In this document: piece by piece, positions 9,150 through 18,385 of the stretch
How the letters are laid out: every line of letters begins with the position of its first letter
Position numbering within the stretch: the first letter of the stretch is position 1
NCBI GenBank assembly: GCA_025449115.1
Contig: JAHLKC010000273.1
Span: forward strand, 1-24,036
Length of the DNA stretch: 24,036 nucleotides
Direction: 5' to 3'
DNA from: Chytridium lagenaria
Taxonomy: Eukaryota; Chytridiomycota; Chytridiomycetes; Chytridiales; Chytridiaceae
Translations under genes and position numbers: made by a program
Notes under the pieces: generated by a model
Databases searched by the model: none
What the model was told of the DNA's origin: nothing
Seen by the model: the letters and a program-made list of their open reading frames with translations, nothing else

Positions 9150-9182
9150 GAGTGGGTGAAGCAGTGGGTGAGACGTGGGTGA
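9134..9182. repeat. Five-copy GGGTGA array at the recombinase 5' end
   Basis: GGGTGA starts at 9134, 9143, 9154, 9166 and 9177, with 3-6 bp between units (AGCT, GAGT, AGCAGT, GACGT-like spacers). G-triplets are separated by 6-9 nt, so a long-loop G-quadruplex is conceivable, and so is a row of protein-binding sites. Confidence 0.75.
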
Positions 9183-9189
9183 ACATATT

Positions 9190-9560
9190 TAAGGAAATTG
9201 TAGTTTATTTTATTTTTGGGTTTATAATCAGATAAATATATATATCTAAAATTCTTTTTCAAAACCAAAAACCATATGGATACCAAGTAAAATATACCCC
9301 TGCGGAAACACCCAAAACAAAATTTTGGAACTTCCATAAACGGAAACCGTTTGAAAAAACTGCTAATTAAAATGTTTGCCCTCTTAAGTACACGTGTTTC
9401 TCCGATAAGAAACAAATTTTTTAATTAATACGTAATGAAGGGGTTCAAATTTTTCTTTCTATTTCTCTCATCCCTACCTAATGCTTCCCTTCTTTTGTCC
9501 TCTCCATAGGACATCTCCATTTATGTCTCCACTTGGCGATTCTTCCGGAATAAAGCCACC
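9190..9560. other. AT-rich spacer between the YR element and the DIRS-like element
   Basis: No supported gene. The minus-strand ORF at 9017-9415 overlaps the repeat array and recombinase start in another frame and looks fortuitous. The sequence becomes C/T-rich near 9455-9560 as the retroelement begins. No terminal repeat could be delimited. Confidence 0.4.
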
Positions 9561-10113
9561 ATGTTTACCCGCCATGACCTTGGCTCCCCCGCTTGGTCCT
9601 CCAGTCGCGAGGCCTTATTCCACCACCTCAACCAAATCCGCCAGATTGGCGTCGAATGGTGTTGCCTTTTGCCGGCCCAGATTGATGCCTGGGAAACCCT
9701 CAGTTCCGGCAACTATTACCGTCTTCCTGACAATTCTTTCCTTCCTTTCAAGTTGGAAGTCATTGCCCTCCTTGACGCTTTGGGCTGGTACATCCCAAGT
9801 ACAGATGCCAGCCTTATCACTACCAAAGTTGCCGCCGTTCAACGCCGCCTTGGGGGGGACCGTGCGTATGACAGCCCACCTTAAAACGCAACGCCGCTCC
9901 GACCATCCTACTCCTCACACCTCCAACCCACGCCCCTATGATCGCCCACTCATCTCTGCCTCACCTGCCTCCGCCGACCCCTCTCGTAAACCCTGTAAGG
10001 AACACTGCGGACATTGTCACAGCAAAGGCCACTTCGGCCATATCTGTACCCAACCCTGCCAGAAGGCCAGTCCAACCAGTGAACTTTGTGTGCGTAATAA
10101 ATGCCCTACTTAA
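9561..10113 (+). pseudogene. Gag-like protein with CCHC zinc knuckle, one frameshift
   Basis: The ORF from ATG 9561 (MFTRHDLGSPAWSSS) runs to a seven-G run at 9852-9858. Dropping one G continues in the frame that ends at 10113. The second part is Pro/Ser/Arg-rich and carries C-x2-C-x4-H-x4-C (CGHCHSKGHFGHIC, about 10010-10050), the nucleic-acid-binding knuckle of retroelement Gag. The first part (LPAQIDAWETL..., YYRLPDNSFLPFKLE) has no domain I can name. Total about 180 residues, short but usual for DIRS-type Gag. It stands upstream of the RT region in the same strand. Confidence 0.65.
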
Positions 10114-10195
10114 CTCTGTTTTCCTTCAAACATTTCTTTGTTCGTTATTTGCATCTTATTAAATAAATGATGTTCTTCTCCTACCCACTTTATTT

Positions 10196-12980
10196 ATGCT
10201 GCACCTCCCTACCAACAACCAGCTCCCAATTCCCTCCAAGTGGTGTTTGCTCTCCGGTGCACCCACTTTCCCACCCCCATGTTCCACCTTAACGTCTCTC
10301 CTCCACGACGTTCTCAACGGTTCTCACCACCTAACCCCTTCCAAAATACCCTTCCCTGACCCAGACCATTTTGTTGCGGGTTGCGTTAACGCTTCTACCC
10401 TCTCCATGTGAACTGAGGTCTTAGCATATTCTCCTCCAGCCAAAGCCGCGGCCATTTCCAAGTGGGTTACTGAAGGGGTTTGTGTCAAAGGCTTTATGAT
10501 ACCTTTCATTGGCTCTCACCGCGGTCTCCATTACTCCAGCGACTTCCCTCCCCACAGCCTCGCCCCATCCTATCCGGGACCACCGGAGTTTGCGGCTTTT
10601 TTCGAAACATTCACCCACAATTAGGACCTTGCCTCGGGAGCTCGACGCATTCTTGGCCCAGTCTCTTCGGGTTTTACTCCCACCCTATATATGGTCTCCC
10701 CTATTCTCATTGAACCTACCAAACCACGAAAATGCGACGACTGCACCCTCTTAACAGCTGGATGAAACCACCCAAGTTTACAATAGAGGCCTCCTTTAAT
10801 TAACCTACTGGGTTTCTCGCTGTGCCGCCGTACTTGATATTTTGCTAGTTTTTTAATATCCCCCTCCACCCTTCCAGTTACCAATGCTTTGGAACCATCA
10901 CAATGCTGGATGATGTGCCCTACTACATGGTTGCCACAGTCTTGGTTTTTGGCTGGTCTCCATCCCCATACACTACCCAGACACTTGCTACCGCCTTGAC
11001 CCGCTTTATCCGTGCCCGGAAAATACCTGTCGTTATCTGGATTGACGATGCTACCCTAGCTCCCAGCACTACCGCCGCTTGCCCTACCCTTCTGCTTCCA
11101 CCTACGCCGTGAGTGCATGGTCCTTCTTTGCATTCTCACCGGTTATTTTATCTCCATCACCAAATCCATTTTTCTCGCAAATCCTTCCTTTGCTACCTTG
11201 GTCTAAACGTGAACCTCATTGAAAGCACTTTCTCTATCCCAGCTGATAAACAAACCGTTTTCCTCGCCCTTGTTGACACCATCCTTTCGCGGCGTATGGT
11301 ACATTTGTCCGTTTTAGAGCGTTGTGTGAAGTTCTCTCTATGGCCCCCTCTGCTAAGCCCCGGCATACAGAGGTAGAGAACCACATAATAGGTGACAAGA
11401 CTAGAGTCTAGGAAATACTCCTAGATCAAAGGTCAAGCCCTATTCTGCCTTTAGTGACAGCGGGGATTTAAGTTGCTGTGGTTTTCGTTCTAATCGTTAA
11501 TGATAAAGGGAAAAAAGAAAGGGAAATGCCTAGAGACTAGATCTAAAGTGACTAGGGGAAAGGGGTCTACGAGAAGGGATCCCATCCCGCTCCAAGGAGT
11601 GTACCAGGCCTCATATTCGCCGCAATAAGCCGTTTTAACATGTTCTATCTCAATCTCATCTACCTAGGGCCCTGCTCATGCCGCTCTCCCACTCACAGGC
11701 AGCTAGATAGCCTGTCATAGCCAGAATAGAACAGAGGTAGTTATACTGACCAAACCTTCAAAGGAATCATGCCCTTGAGGCGTATTCCCATGGCTCATAT
11801 CTTCTTAGACAATGTCTTGGTTCGGATGCAGTCTCCCTGGCGGCATGCTAACCAGAGCACCGCTAGTACAACTCAACACACGATAGTGAATAAAAGGGGA
11901 AAGATGATAGCACAGCCCACCAGGGCTGGCCTGAATATGCAGAGGGCCTAATCCAGGACTGAAGAGGTGTACGTAAATCTATTCAACTTTCTACATAAAG
12001 GGGAATCAAATAACAACAACAGGCATCTCGACCAACGTGGTAGCATGTCATAAGTTGGCATACCAAAAAACCTCTCTCGTATCTATGGGGAAAAACTATG
12101 AAAACCCCCAAGAGGAAAAGAATGGAACGGGAATAACAAAATAATAATAAGGGCACAACGTCTATATAAGTGACGCATTCATGCCTCTCGGTGAGGTTAT
12201 CCAATAATCTCACATTTGCCGGTAAATTCGCTCACCTCTCCACAATCACACCCGGTGGTCTCTCTTTTACCCGCCACCTTTACATCGCCATCTCAACTTC
12301 CCGCCGCCTTAATCTCTACCACAAAAAAGAAACGTCTCTTATACATCTCACTCCAGCCCTCCTTGACGAAATCCACTTATGGGCTTCCCTTGTCAAAACA
12401 ACACACCTTACCTGTGGGCTACCTCTGCCCGCTGTGTTCTGACCATCCGCACCAATGCCAGCAACACCCGTTGAGGTGGCCACCTTTTCTAGTCGGCTCC
12501 TCTCGCGGCTACTGGTACCTCTTATGACTATCCTAGTTTTTACCTTCTTCTCGGACCTACAAGCCGGCGGCGATCTTGAAGTAGACCTTCTGGCGGCCGC
12601 GGGTGCCTCCATTAACTTACGTGACGCCGTTGCTTGCTACAACTCCCTTGTCGCCTTCACCCCCCACCTTCACAGGTGTTTTGTCGACGTTTACGTTTCA
12701 CCGCAACTCAATCGCGCGTTGCTCTCCCCTACCTCCTGCGATTGGTCAAATATTGGCGTCAACAACGAGGGTCTTTATAAATCCCTCCTCAAAGGTTCTT
12801 CACGTTCGGACCCCATCAACCTTGAAATCCGCGTCATCTTTACCCTTTGCCAAACTTTAGGCATCCGAGCCCAATTTTACCATATTCCGGTAAACAGAAT
12901 ACGGAAGCGGGTACCATTTCACGCGAGGACCCTCTGCTGATTTTACTCTCCTGTGAAGAATTACATTATTCACATGGCCT
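10196..12980 (+). pseudogene. Reverse transcriptase-RNase H of DIRS type, broken and interrupted
   Basis: N-terminal part (10196-10756) with in-frame stops at 10409-10411 and in HN*DLASG (about 10621). Then LNSWMKPPKF, LHPSSYQCFG, FGWSPSPY (about 10948-10970) and the polymerase box WIDD (11038-11049) follow. The connection reads TKSIF, YLGLNVNLIESTFSIP and LSVLER, ending at 11322, where an insertion of 892 bp separates it from FAGKFAHLSTITPGG (from 12215). RNase H follows: the first catalytic Asp appears as Asn in RTNASNTR, and the expected Trp after it is a TGA stop (about 12471). The domain ends with YHIP and, after one base shift, a GTISRED motif near 12930, like the ADxISRxD end of this family. 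Several frame changes exist. RT identity is firm; DIRS assignment is moderate. Confidence 0.75.
11323..12214. mobile_element. 892-bp insertion splitting the DIRS-like RT, solo-LTR-like
   Basis: Removing this segment joins LER to FAGK in the correct frame of the RT connection domain, so the limits are set by the interrupted gene. The ends are short inverted repeats, TGTGTGA and TCTCACA (6 of 7 pairs, with TG...CA outermost), like an LTR. It holds no ORF with recognisable product, a TATA-like TATATAAG at 12163-12170, AATAAA near 11889, and a hairpin near the left end (GTTCTCT 11331 / AGAGAAC 11381). I see no target-site duplication, which argues against a simple recent LTR insertion. Confidence 0.55.
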
Positions 12981-13099
12981 ATGGCTCATAAGGACATTCC
13001 GTCTAAGTCCGTTGAGTTCGTTATATCCCACGTCGACGCGTATATTTACGCGTCATATTGAATCCTCCCTTCTTTTCCCTTTGGGTTTTTATATATAGT

Positions 13100-13930
13100 T
13101 TTTCCCCACGTTTATAGGGTTTTTATTGAAGGAGGTGGCGCGCATATGTGCCGTTTATGTGTCTGTGCATATGTTGTGTCTATTATTTATTTGTATTTTG
13201 TGTATTACTTTAATATGAGAATTTCTTGATTTAATTTGTACCTTGTTGAATTGAGTAGTTGATATTGAGTTGATCCCCTATCCTCTATCACCACGCGCGT
13301 GGCCTCGCGGCGTGATCTCCCCTTCACTCTTAGTTGGATGACAGTCGACCCTCTGCCCCCTTACCACCTGGTGAAGCTGCAATCCGGCCGTTTGAGACAG
13401 AAGGCTGTGATGGAATCCCTCCTCTTTCACAGTGTCCTTTAGTCAAGGCTTGGTCAGCTATATTCCACCTCTGGTGCTCTCCGACCCGATGATCAGGCGC
13501 TAACGGCAGGCAATGAGTGAGGTTACCCTGTTCTAAGCTCTGAGAGGCAAACGAGAGCCCATGTTCCAAAAGGTGCCATAGTAGGGTGGCATGGAGACTT
13601 ATAGCCATCCCCGATCGCCAGGAGACGATCTGGTGCTGATATTGGTTTAGAAGCAAGGTAAGTCGAATAGAAGATACTAAACACGTTCCCTTCTCCCTTT
13701 AAATAAGCAGAATCGCGATCACTCACCCACACCATCGCCAAACAACAACACATCACTTAGATTCAGGAGTACATCCTGTCCCTAGGCTCTGTGGACTTGC
13801 TCTGCTGGAGCAACTCCTTTACTCTTCTCCCCTACCCCCTAGTCGAAGCTAGGTAGGGAGGGATGGGTCAAGAGAAGATCACAGTGGGGGCCCAACCTAA
13901 AATGGGTGTTTTGGTGAGTTTCTCGTCGGA
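13100..13930. other. Non-coding, LTR/promoter-like DNA between two retroelements
   Basis: No supported ORF. T/G-rich to about 13270, then GC-richer. It contains the palindrome CCACGCGCGTGG, a TATA-like TTTAAATAAG at 13698-13707 followed by a CA-rich tract (13725-13760) as at transcription starts, and an imperfect hairpin CCCTACC..CTAG / CTAGGTAGGG (about 13830-13860). It may be U3/R of the gypsy element, but the second LTR lies outside the window, so this cannot be tested here. Confidence 0.35.
13291..13302. repeat. Perfect 12-bp palindrome CCACGCGCGTGG
   Basis: Self-complementary over all 12 bases, in a region without genes and followed by a related GGCCTCGCGGCGTG. It could be a protein-binding site in a retroelement promoter. 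Confidence 0.5.
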
Positions 13931-14034
13931 TTTTGCTTCTTTTGCTTTATTTCTTTCGCAAAATCGACGTCACCGACTCTCTGGACCAATCTGGACGCGT
14001 TCCCCCGCCGAAAACGGACTTCTGGATGGTTGAT

Positions 14035-14073
14035 GGGCATGCAGGGACCTCCTGCCTCCCTCCCGGCATGCCC
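14035..14073. repeat. Hairpin with 8-bp stem GGGCATGC / GCATGCCC
   Basis: Left arm 14035-14042 and right arm 14066-14073 pair perfectly around a C/T-rich loop. It lies upstream of the main stem-loop cluster. Confidence 0.5.
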
Positions 14074-14360
14074 AGAATCATTTCGTGTTACCTTCCATTG
14101 TTCCGCCATTGTTCTGATCTCTCAGAGTATTTGGACCTCATGGAAGGGCACCAGAGCCCACATCATCACAGCATGATCTCCAGCTGCGTTCTTATGCCCC
14201 TGGACCTTGCACTATTGTGATCCACCTTTGTAGATGTCGTCTTTGGACTTCTTATATCTATGAAACACTTTTGCCATATAGACTTCGATCCATCGACCTC
14301 TAGGCATTACCTCATCTTTAATGATGATCACGAGCATGTTGTATACATCTTCGTAAATTT

Positions 14361-14752
14361 CGAGCCTTTAGCTCGCGTTTTCATATCCAGCTTCCAGCTG
14401 GTTTGAAGCTTTTTTAGGGCGTCCTTCGGCGCCCTCATTTTTCTCAAAAACATCTCGTCCCACCATCATGGCTGGACCAGAATCCTAGAGCCATTGATGG
14501 TAGGATGAGATGTCGGCGAGGACTTATGATAAAGAGATGCTTGAAAAAGCATCGGGAAGCTCTCGTCGACCTCGTTTGAGATCAAAAGAGTTTTCGTGTT
14601 TACCTCGTTTTTTGAGGTCGTAATTTCTGTCTCCCCGTTCAGGGTGGGGGACTTAGAAAAACAAATGAAATGGTGTCCACTCTAACCAGAGTGGATACCA
14701 AGATTTACCTAATAAAGAAAGAACCAACTTTGACAAGGAACTTCTTTATTAA
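14361..14752 (+). ncRNA. Dense stem-loop cluster, probable structured leader RNA
   Basis: At least eight hairpins lie in about 390 nt without an ORF: CGAGC/GCTCG (14361-14375); CCAGC/GCTGG (14387-14401); GGGCG/CGCCC enclosing a cUUCGg tetraloop (14417-14434); a long arm pair of 23 and 24 nt with only a bulge and two non-Watson-Crick positions (14451-14473 / 14489-14512); GATGCTT/AAGCATC with a GAAA (GNRA) tetraloop (14536-14553); ACCTC/GAGGT (14602-14618); GTCTCCCC/GGGGGAC, imperfect (14629-14652); a 13-bp stem with one G-U pair and an AACC loop (14671-14700); TAATAAAGAA/TTCTTTATTA (14710-14751). Stable tetraloops and the G-U pair point to RNA on the plus strand. It is likely the 5' untranslated leader of the gypsy element. 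No known class (hammerhead, group I, tRNA) was recognised. Confidence 0.55.
14671..14700 (+). repeat. 30-nt hairpin beginning TGG and ending CCA
   Basis: A 13-bp stem (one G-U pair) with a 4-nt AACC loop, containing the first ATG of the following ORF (14670). Starting with TGG it has the form expected of a retroelement primer-binding site, which pairs with a tRNA 3'-CCA end. Which tRNA is unknown. Confidence 0.45.
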
Positions 14753-14819
14753 ACCATTACTACTGATACATCAAGTAAGGATCCAGCACCCTAGGGTGAT
14801 TGCATACTTACCCTCTCCC

Positions 14820-17160
14820 TCCTTCCTAGTGTCTTCTGCCCGCAACGACCGAGATTGGCGCGATCGTGGGAATGACAACAGGAAGGTTAGGACAACTATC
14901 CTCGTCAGACTGGCGGCAAGGTCGAAAAGAAGCGGCCTAAACTTACCGGGTCTGGAATCCCTGAGAACTCTCGTCTCTTCCAGATCAAGGCTGGAAGAGA
15001 CCTCCCTTCCATTACTGAACGGTCCAATGGCATCATCTCCGAGTTTCGCGCTACATGCGCTATCTTCGGCGTCCCTCTTTGTCAAGAAAACCTAAGTCGC
15101 TTTATTAGAAACCAGCGACCAAAAGGGAAGGCCAACTCTCAGAGCCTTACCTTAACGAAGAGGAGTGCCGTCGGCACAACCTTACCGTCCTCGACCCGCG
15201 TGCTACAGTTGGTCAGCATCAGAGATTTGGCCGACCCATGGCCTCCAGTCGTCGGCCTCCACCATCCAGGGACCCTCCCATCTCCAGGAAAGCCGCCGCC
15301 GCTTCCTCGGTCCCCATCCTTCTCGTTCAGTTAGCAGAAGTAACCATGATGACCCATCTCACCTTGAGTCATCATCCCGTGCTCCTCCTCCTCGCCGCCG
15401 CCATCCAAGTAAGCAGTCATCTGATGATGACAACCACATGGATGAGGATGAAGTGGTCCATGTCTTATCCGACGATGAACACACCCCTTCCCTCCAACAG
15501 CTCAGGGCAGGCCTTGAACCCGCCACCTCTGAGCAATCCAACGACAAAGGGAAGGAACCCTTACCTGAGTATGAAGAAGTCTTCCTCCGACCAAAGACCT
15601 CCGACCCCTTCTCCTATGAAGAACTGGTCGGTCCTGACCGTGATCACGCCATCCGCCGACGTCAGGATGGTTGTCTTGATCCTCGTATCCTGGTCACCGT
15701 GCGTCCTAAAGCTGCTGCTGCTGCTGTCCCTTTGCGCATGACCACCTCCCACCTCTCAGCATCCACCCTCTGCTGATCCTGGTCCCATCGACTCGAATCC
15801 ACTCGCTCCCGTACCACGAGTGATCCGAATCCTGAGAAGTTGCCTGGGAGCAACCGTTATAACGTTGATCTCGTCCTCAAACTCGTCAACAGACTCAAAG
15901 ACCTAGGTGTTGACGTTACTGTTAATGACAGACGTCTTAGAGGCAACGTTACTTACCGTAATGAGAAGATCGCCTCCTTTACCTCCCTCGTCACTAGTCG
16001 TCGTGAGCGCCTCTATAACCTCATGAGTGGTGCTAGAGATATGTTAGTCGAGTCTTCCAAAGAGATTGCTCGACTTACTGGTACTGAAGCCCTCAACATC
16101 CGCCGACTTGACGCTGAGTCGGCCTACAGTGATGCGCACTCGCAACGATACGCAAAGACCTCACCAGCTCCTCTATGGAGAGTCAGATGAAGTTGAATCG
16201 ACTCCGTGATCAACTTACCTCACGTCGGCCTCCTCCCCGCCTCCTCCACCTCCGTGGTTCCCGTGGTCCCCGTGGCGTCGCGTTCAACCCCTCTTCCTGC
16301 TACTCTGCAAAAGAAGGTTCCCGTCAGGCTCCCGCCGAACCATCCCTCAATAATATTGAAAGAAGGGAAGAACCACTCACCGATCCCTTTTCCGTTGACA
16401 GTGAATCTCTCACTGACACTACTACGGCATCCGCCGGCTCTGTCAGCGACGATGATCACGCTGACCCTCGTCAGGTAGCTCCTCTGCCTCTGCAGCTCGA
16501 CGCAAGGCACCTCGCTACCTTTCTTCGCACCCTAGAGCTCATGGGTCAGTGGATTACGACAGCGCACGATGGAGGTTGAGAAGATTACGAAGAAACTCAC
16601 CCTTCTTCAATACCACCAGCGTCGCGCAGGCTCCTCCTCGTCCTCTCACAGTCCTCTAGGCCATGCTATTGAGAAGGCTGGTTCTACTGCAGTGAAGAGA
16701 GCGGCTTCAGTCATGGTTAAACCCACTAAGACACTTACCATGGTCCCTTACGTTGCTCCCAAGGTGCCTCGTACCCCGCTTCCTTCCACTGCTAAGAGCT
16801 CTGCTGGTCCCGTCACCTCTAGTGACCCCACCATCATCTCCAAAACCTCGGCTCCCAACGCCCAACACGCTCCATCACCGCTGATGCCGCCGTCCCCATT
16901 CAAAACGGTGATGCCGCCGATGCTGCCGTCGTCGTTATCGCCTCTGATGACGAATCCGACGAGGCATCTCTCCTGTTGATCCTGAGTCGGCCTCTGATCC
17001 CATGGAATCCGATGATGATGATGGAGTGGTTAGTCCTCAGCGACCCACCCCGTCTCGCTCACCTTCTCCTACACTTAAGGACCTCGTTCTCGATTCCTGC
17101 TCTCGATGAATACGTTTGTGATGGCTTTCCTCACTCACCTCCTCATCTCTCGTCTTTCTG
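14820..17160 (+). pseudogene. Retroelement polyprotein, N-terminal Gag-like region, multiply frameshifted
   Basis: No single ORF is long, but coherent peptide style passes from frame to frame. Segments in order: RNDRDWRDRGNDNR; SRLFQIKAGRDLPSITERSNG (about 14960); SRFIRNQRP; a Pro/Ser/Arg-rich stretch; an acidic one (SDDDNHMDEDEVVHVLSDDE, 15420-15490); PLPEYEEVFLRPKTSDPFSYEEL; NRYNVDLVLKLVNRLKDLGVD (from 15850) with a helical region to 16130; then Ser/Thr/Pro-rich acidic low-complexity sequence to a stop near 17107. At least six frame changes. Synonymous-looking acidic and SR/RP tracts resemble retroelement Gag N-termini, but I recognise no domain. It may belong to the gypsy element downstream or to a separate element. 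Confidence 0.45.
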
Positions 17161-17280
17161 TAATGATAGAACATGATTAGACTAATAGATTTCCCTCTCT
17201 CCTTACCTTTCGTCAGGAATGGTTCAAGTTTTTGAGTTAAAAATTTATAATTGTGAGAAATATAATACATAGGAGGAGAG

Positions 17281-18385
17281 GTGACATGGCACGCCATTTG
17301 GCGTGTGATGCTTCCTCTCTTCAAAACATTATTATGAAATTTTTGGGACATGACGGCCCCCCCGTCAGAGTCTCCTCAACATCACCGATGGTGAATCTCC
17401 TTACAGGGAGATTCTCTTTCGTTCTCCCGCATCCATGGGCTTCAATTGCTTCATGTAGGTGCATGATTAATATGATAATTTGTTCCAAGGAACGAATACG
17501 CACCTCACAACGATGCTGTTTCTGCGGCTTTCCGCTTTCTCATCACTTCTCATCCAGCATGCGGACACTCCGCATCCTTGCATCACACTGTAGCCTTGTC
17601 GATCTTCTGATTAATGATGGTAAGGCTATGAAATGCAGTGAACATCACCTGATGATTTACTTGCAGATTAACCGTAAGTTCACACTTTAACGATTCAATG
17701 GAGAACTACCCCAATTTCACTCCTCAACGTACCTCTGACGCTTTCTTCTTCAAGGCAGCGTTAACGACGAACATCCATCGCGGAAGACCCTCCGTTGCTG
17801 AGACCTGGTGGTTCGTTTTCGTATCCTTAAACTTGGTGAGTACATCATCGAATCCTAACTTGATCACCACTTTACAACTTGTTGACGAGATAGCACCCGA
17901 CGCCGTTCTGTTCCACCCTCGTATTTTTCACCTCTCTGATTACCTTCTCCGGGGTCCATTACTCGAGGTCACGCCGCGAAAAGGAATCTCTGGACTTTCT
18001 TGCCTTACGCCGCGATTTCCTTCTTACCAGGGCGGACCTCTCTAGGATTCTCGGCACGGGCCCTGTTCTTACAGCCCCACGCCATTTGGAACCTCCGTTC
18101 CATCTTGAGCTTGCAGATCCTCGTTCTACGAGTGTCGTCGCTCCCCTTGTTGCCAGAGCTCTTGCTCCTGCACACACCACTGCCAGAGCTCTTGCTCCTG
18201 CAACCTTACCTCACGTTCTTACGTCGGGTACTTAACGGATTTATCCGTTCATCACCCTCTGTCGCGATCATTGACTCGCGGCAAGGGTTATTTTCACCAT
18301 CCTTACCTGACTTCTCCCCAGTTGTGGTGTAAGCCTTGATCCTCCGTCTCGACAGGTTTTACCTCGTTCTGGACTTTCTAGATCT
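17281..18385 (+). pseudogene. Continuation of the decayed Gag-like region
   Basis: Short in-frame pieces in changing frames: MARHLACDASSLQNIIMKFL from 17286; NDAVSAAFRFLITSHPACGH (about 17510); a cleaner stretch at 17950-18235 with REKESLDFLALRRDFLLTRA and an Ala/Leu/Pro-rich repeat. A perfect hairpin CACGCC-ATTT-GGCGTG sits at 17290-17305 at the start. The 17110-17280 gap could be an intron (acceptor-like TTTCGTCAG near 17216). Function unknown. Position between the first Gag-like block and the recognisable capsid suggests the same transcript. Confidence 0.35.
18151..18202 (+). repeat. 30-bp tandem duplication, 1.7 copies
   Basis: TGCCAGAGCTCTTGCTCCTG at 18151 is repeated exactly at 18181, with the full shared match 22 bp and an 8-bp spacer completing the 30-bp period. 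A length of 30 keeps the frame, encoding ARALAPAHTT then ARALAPA. Confidence 0.8.

Larger units (their letters stand above)
9561..13100 (+). mobile_element. DIRS-like retroelement remnant (Gag, RT, RNase H; no recombinase)
   Basis: Coding order Gag with CCHC knuckle, reverse transcriptase, RNase H, with no protease or integrase between. That order and the RT sequence style (FGWSPSPY, WIDD, then a GLNVNL...FSIPADK connection) suggest the DIRS/Ngaro group. Those elements end with a tyrosine recombinase after RNase H. Here only about 120 bp of plausible coding sequence follow the RNase H end near 12960, so the recombinase is missing. The copy is dead: frameshifts, in-frame stops and a large insertion. 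The outer limits are approximate. Confidence 0.6.

Noticed and set aside
2333..12500. RIP-type mutation as the cause of the in-frame stops
   Set aside because: Gln-to-stop changes fit C-to-T at CpA by definition, and the TGG-to-TGA changes are in another context; too few sites and no intact copy to compare.
6722..13100. The YR gene as the missing recombinase of the DIRS-like element
   Set aside because: Opposite strand, upstream rather than downstream of RT, and enclosed by its own direct repeats; two separate elements explain it better.
14440..14560. Hammerhead ribozyme in the hairpin cluster
   Set aside because: The CTGATGA and GAAA core pieces are not present in the required arrangement.
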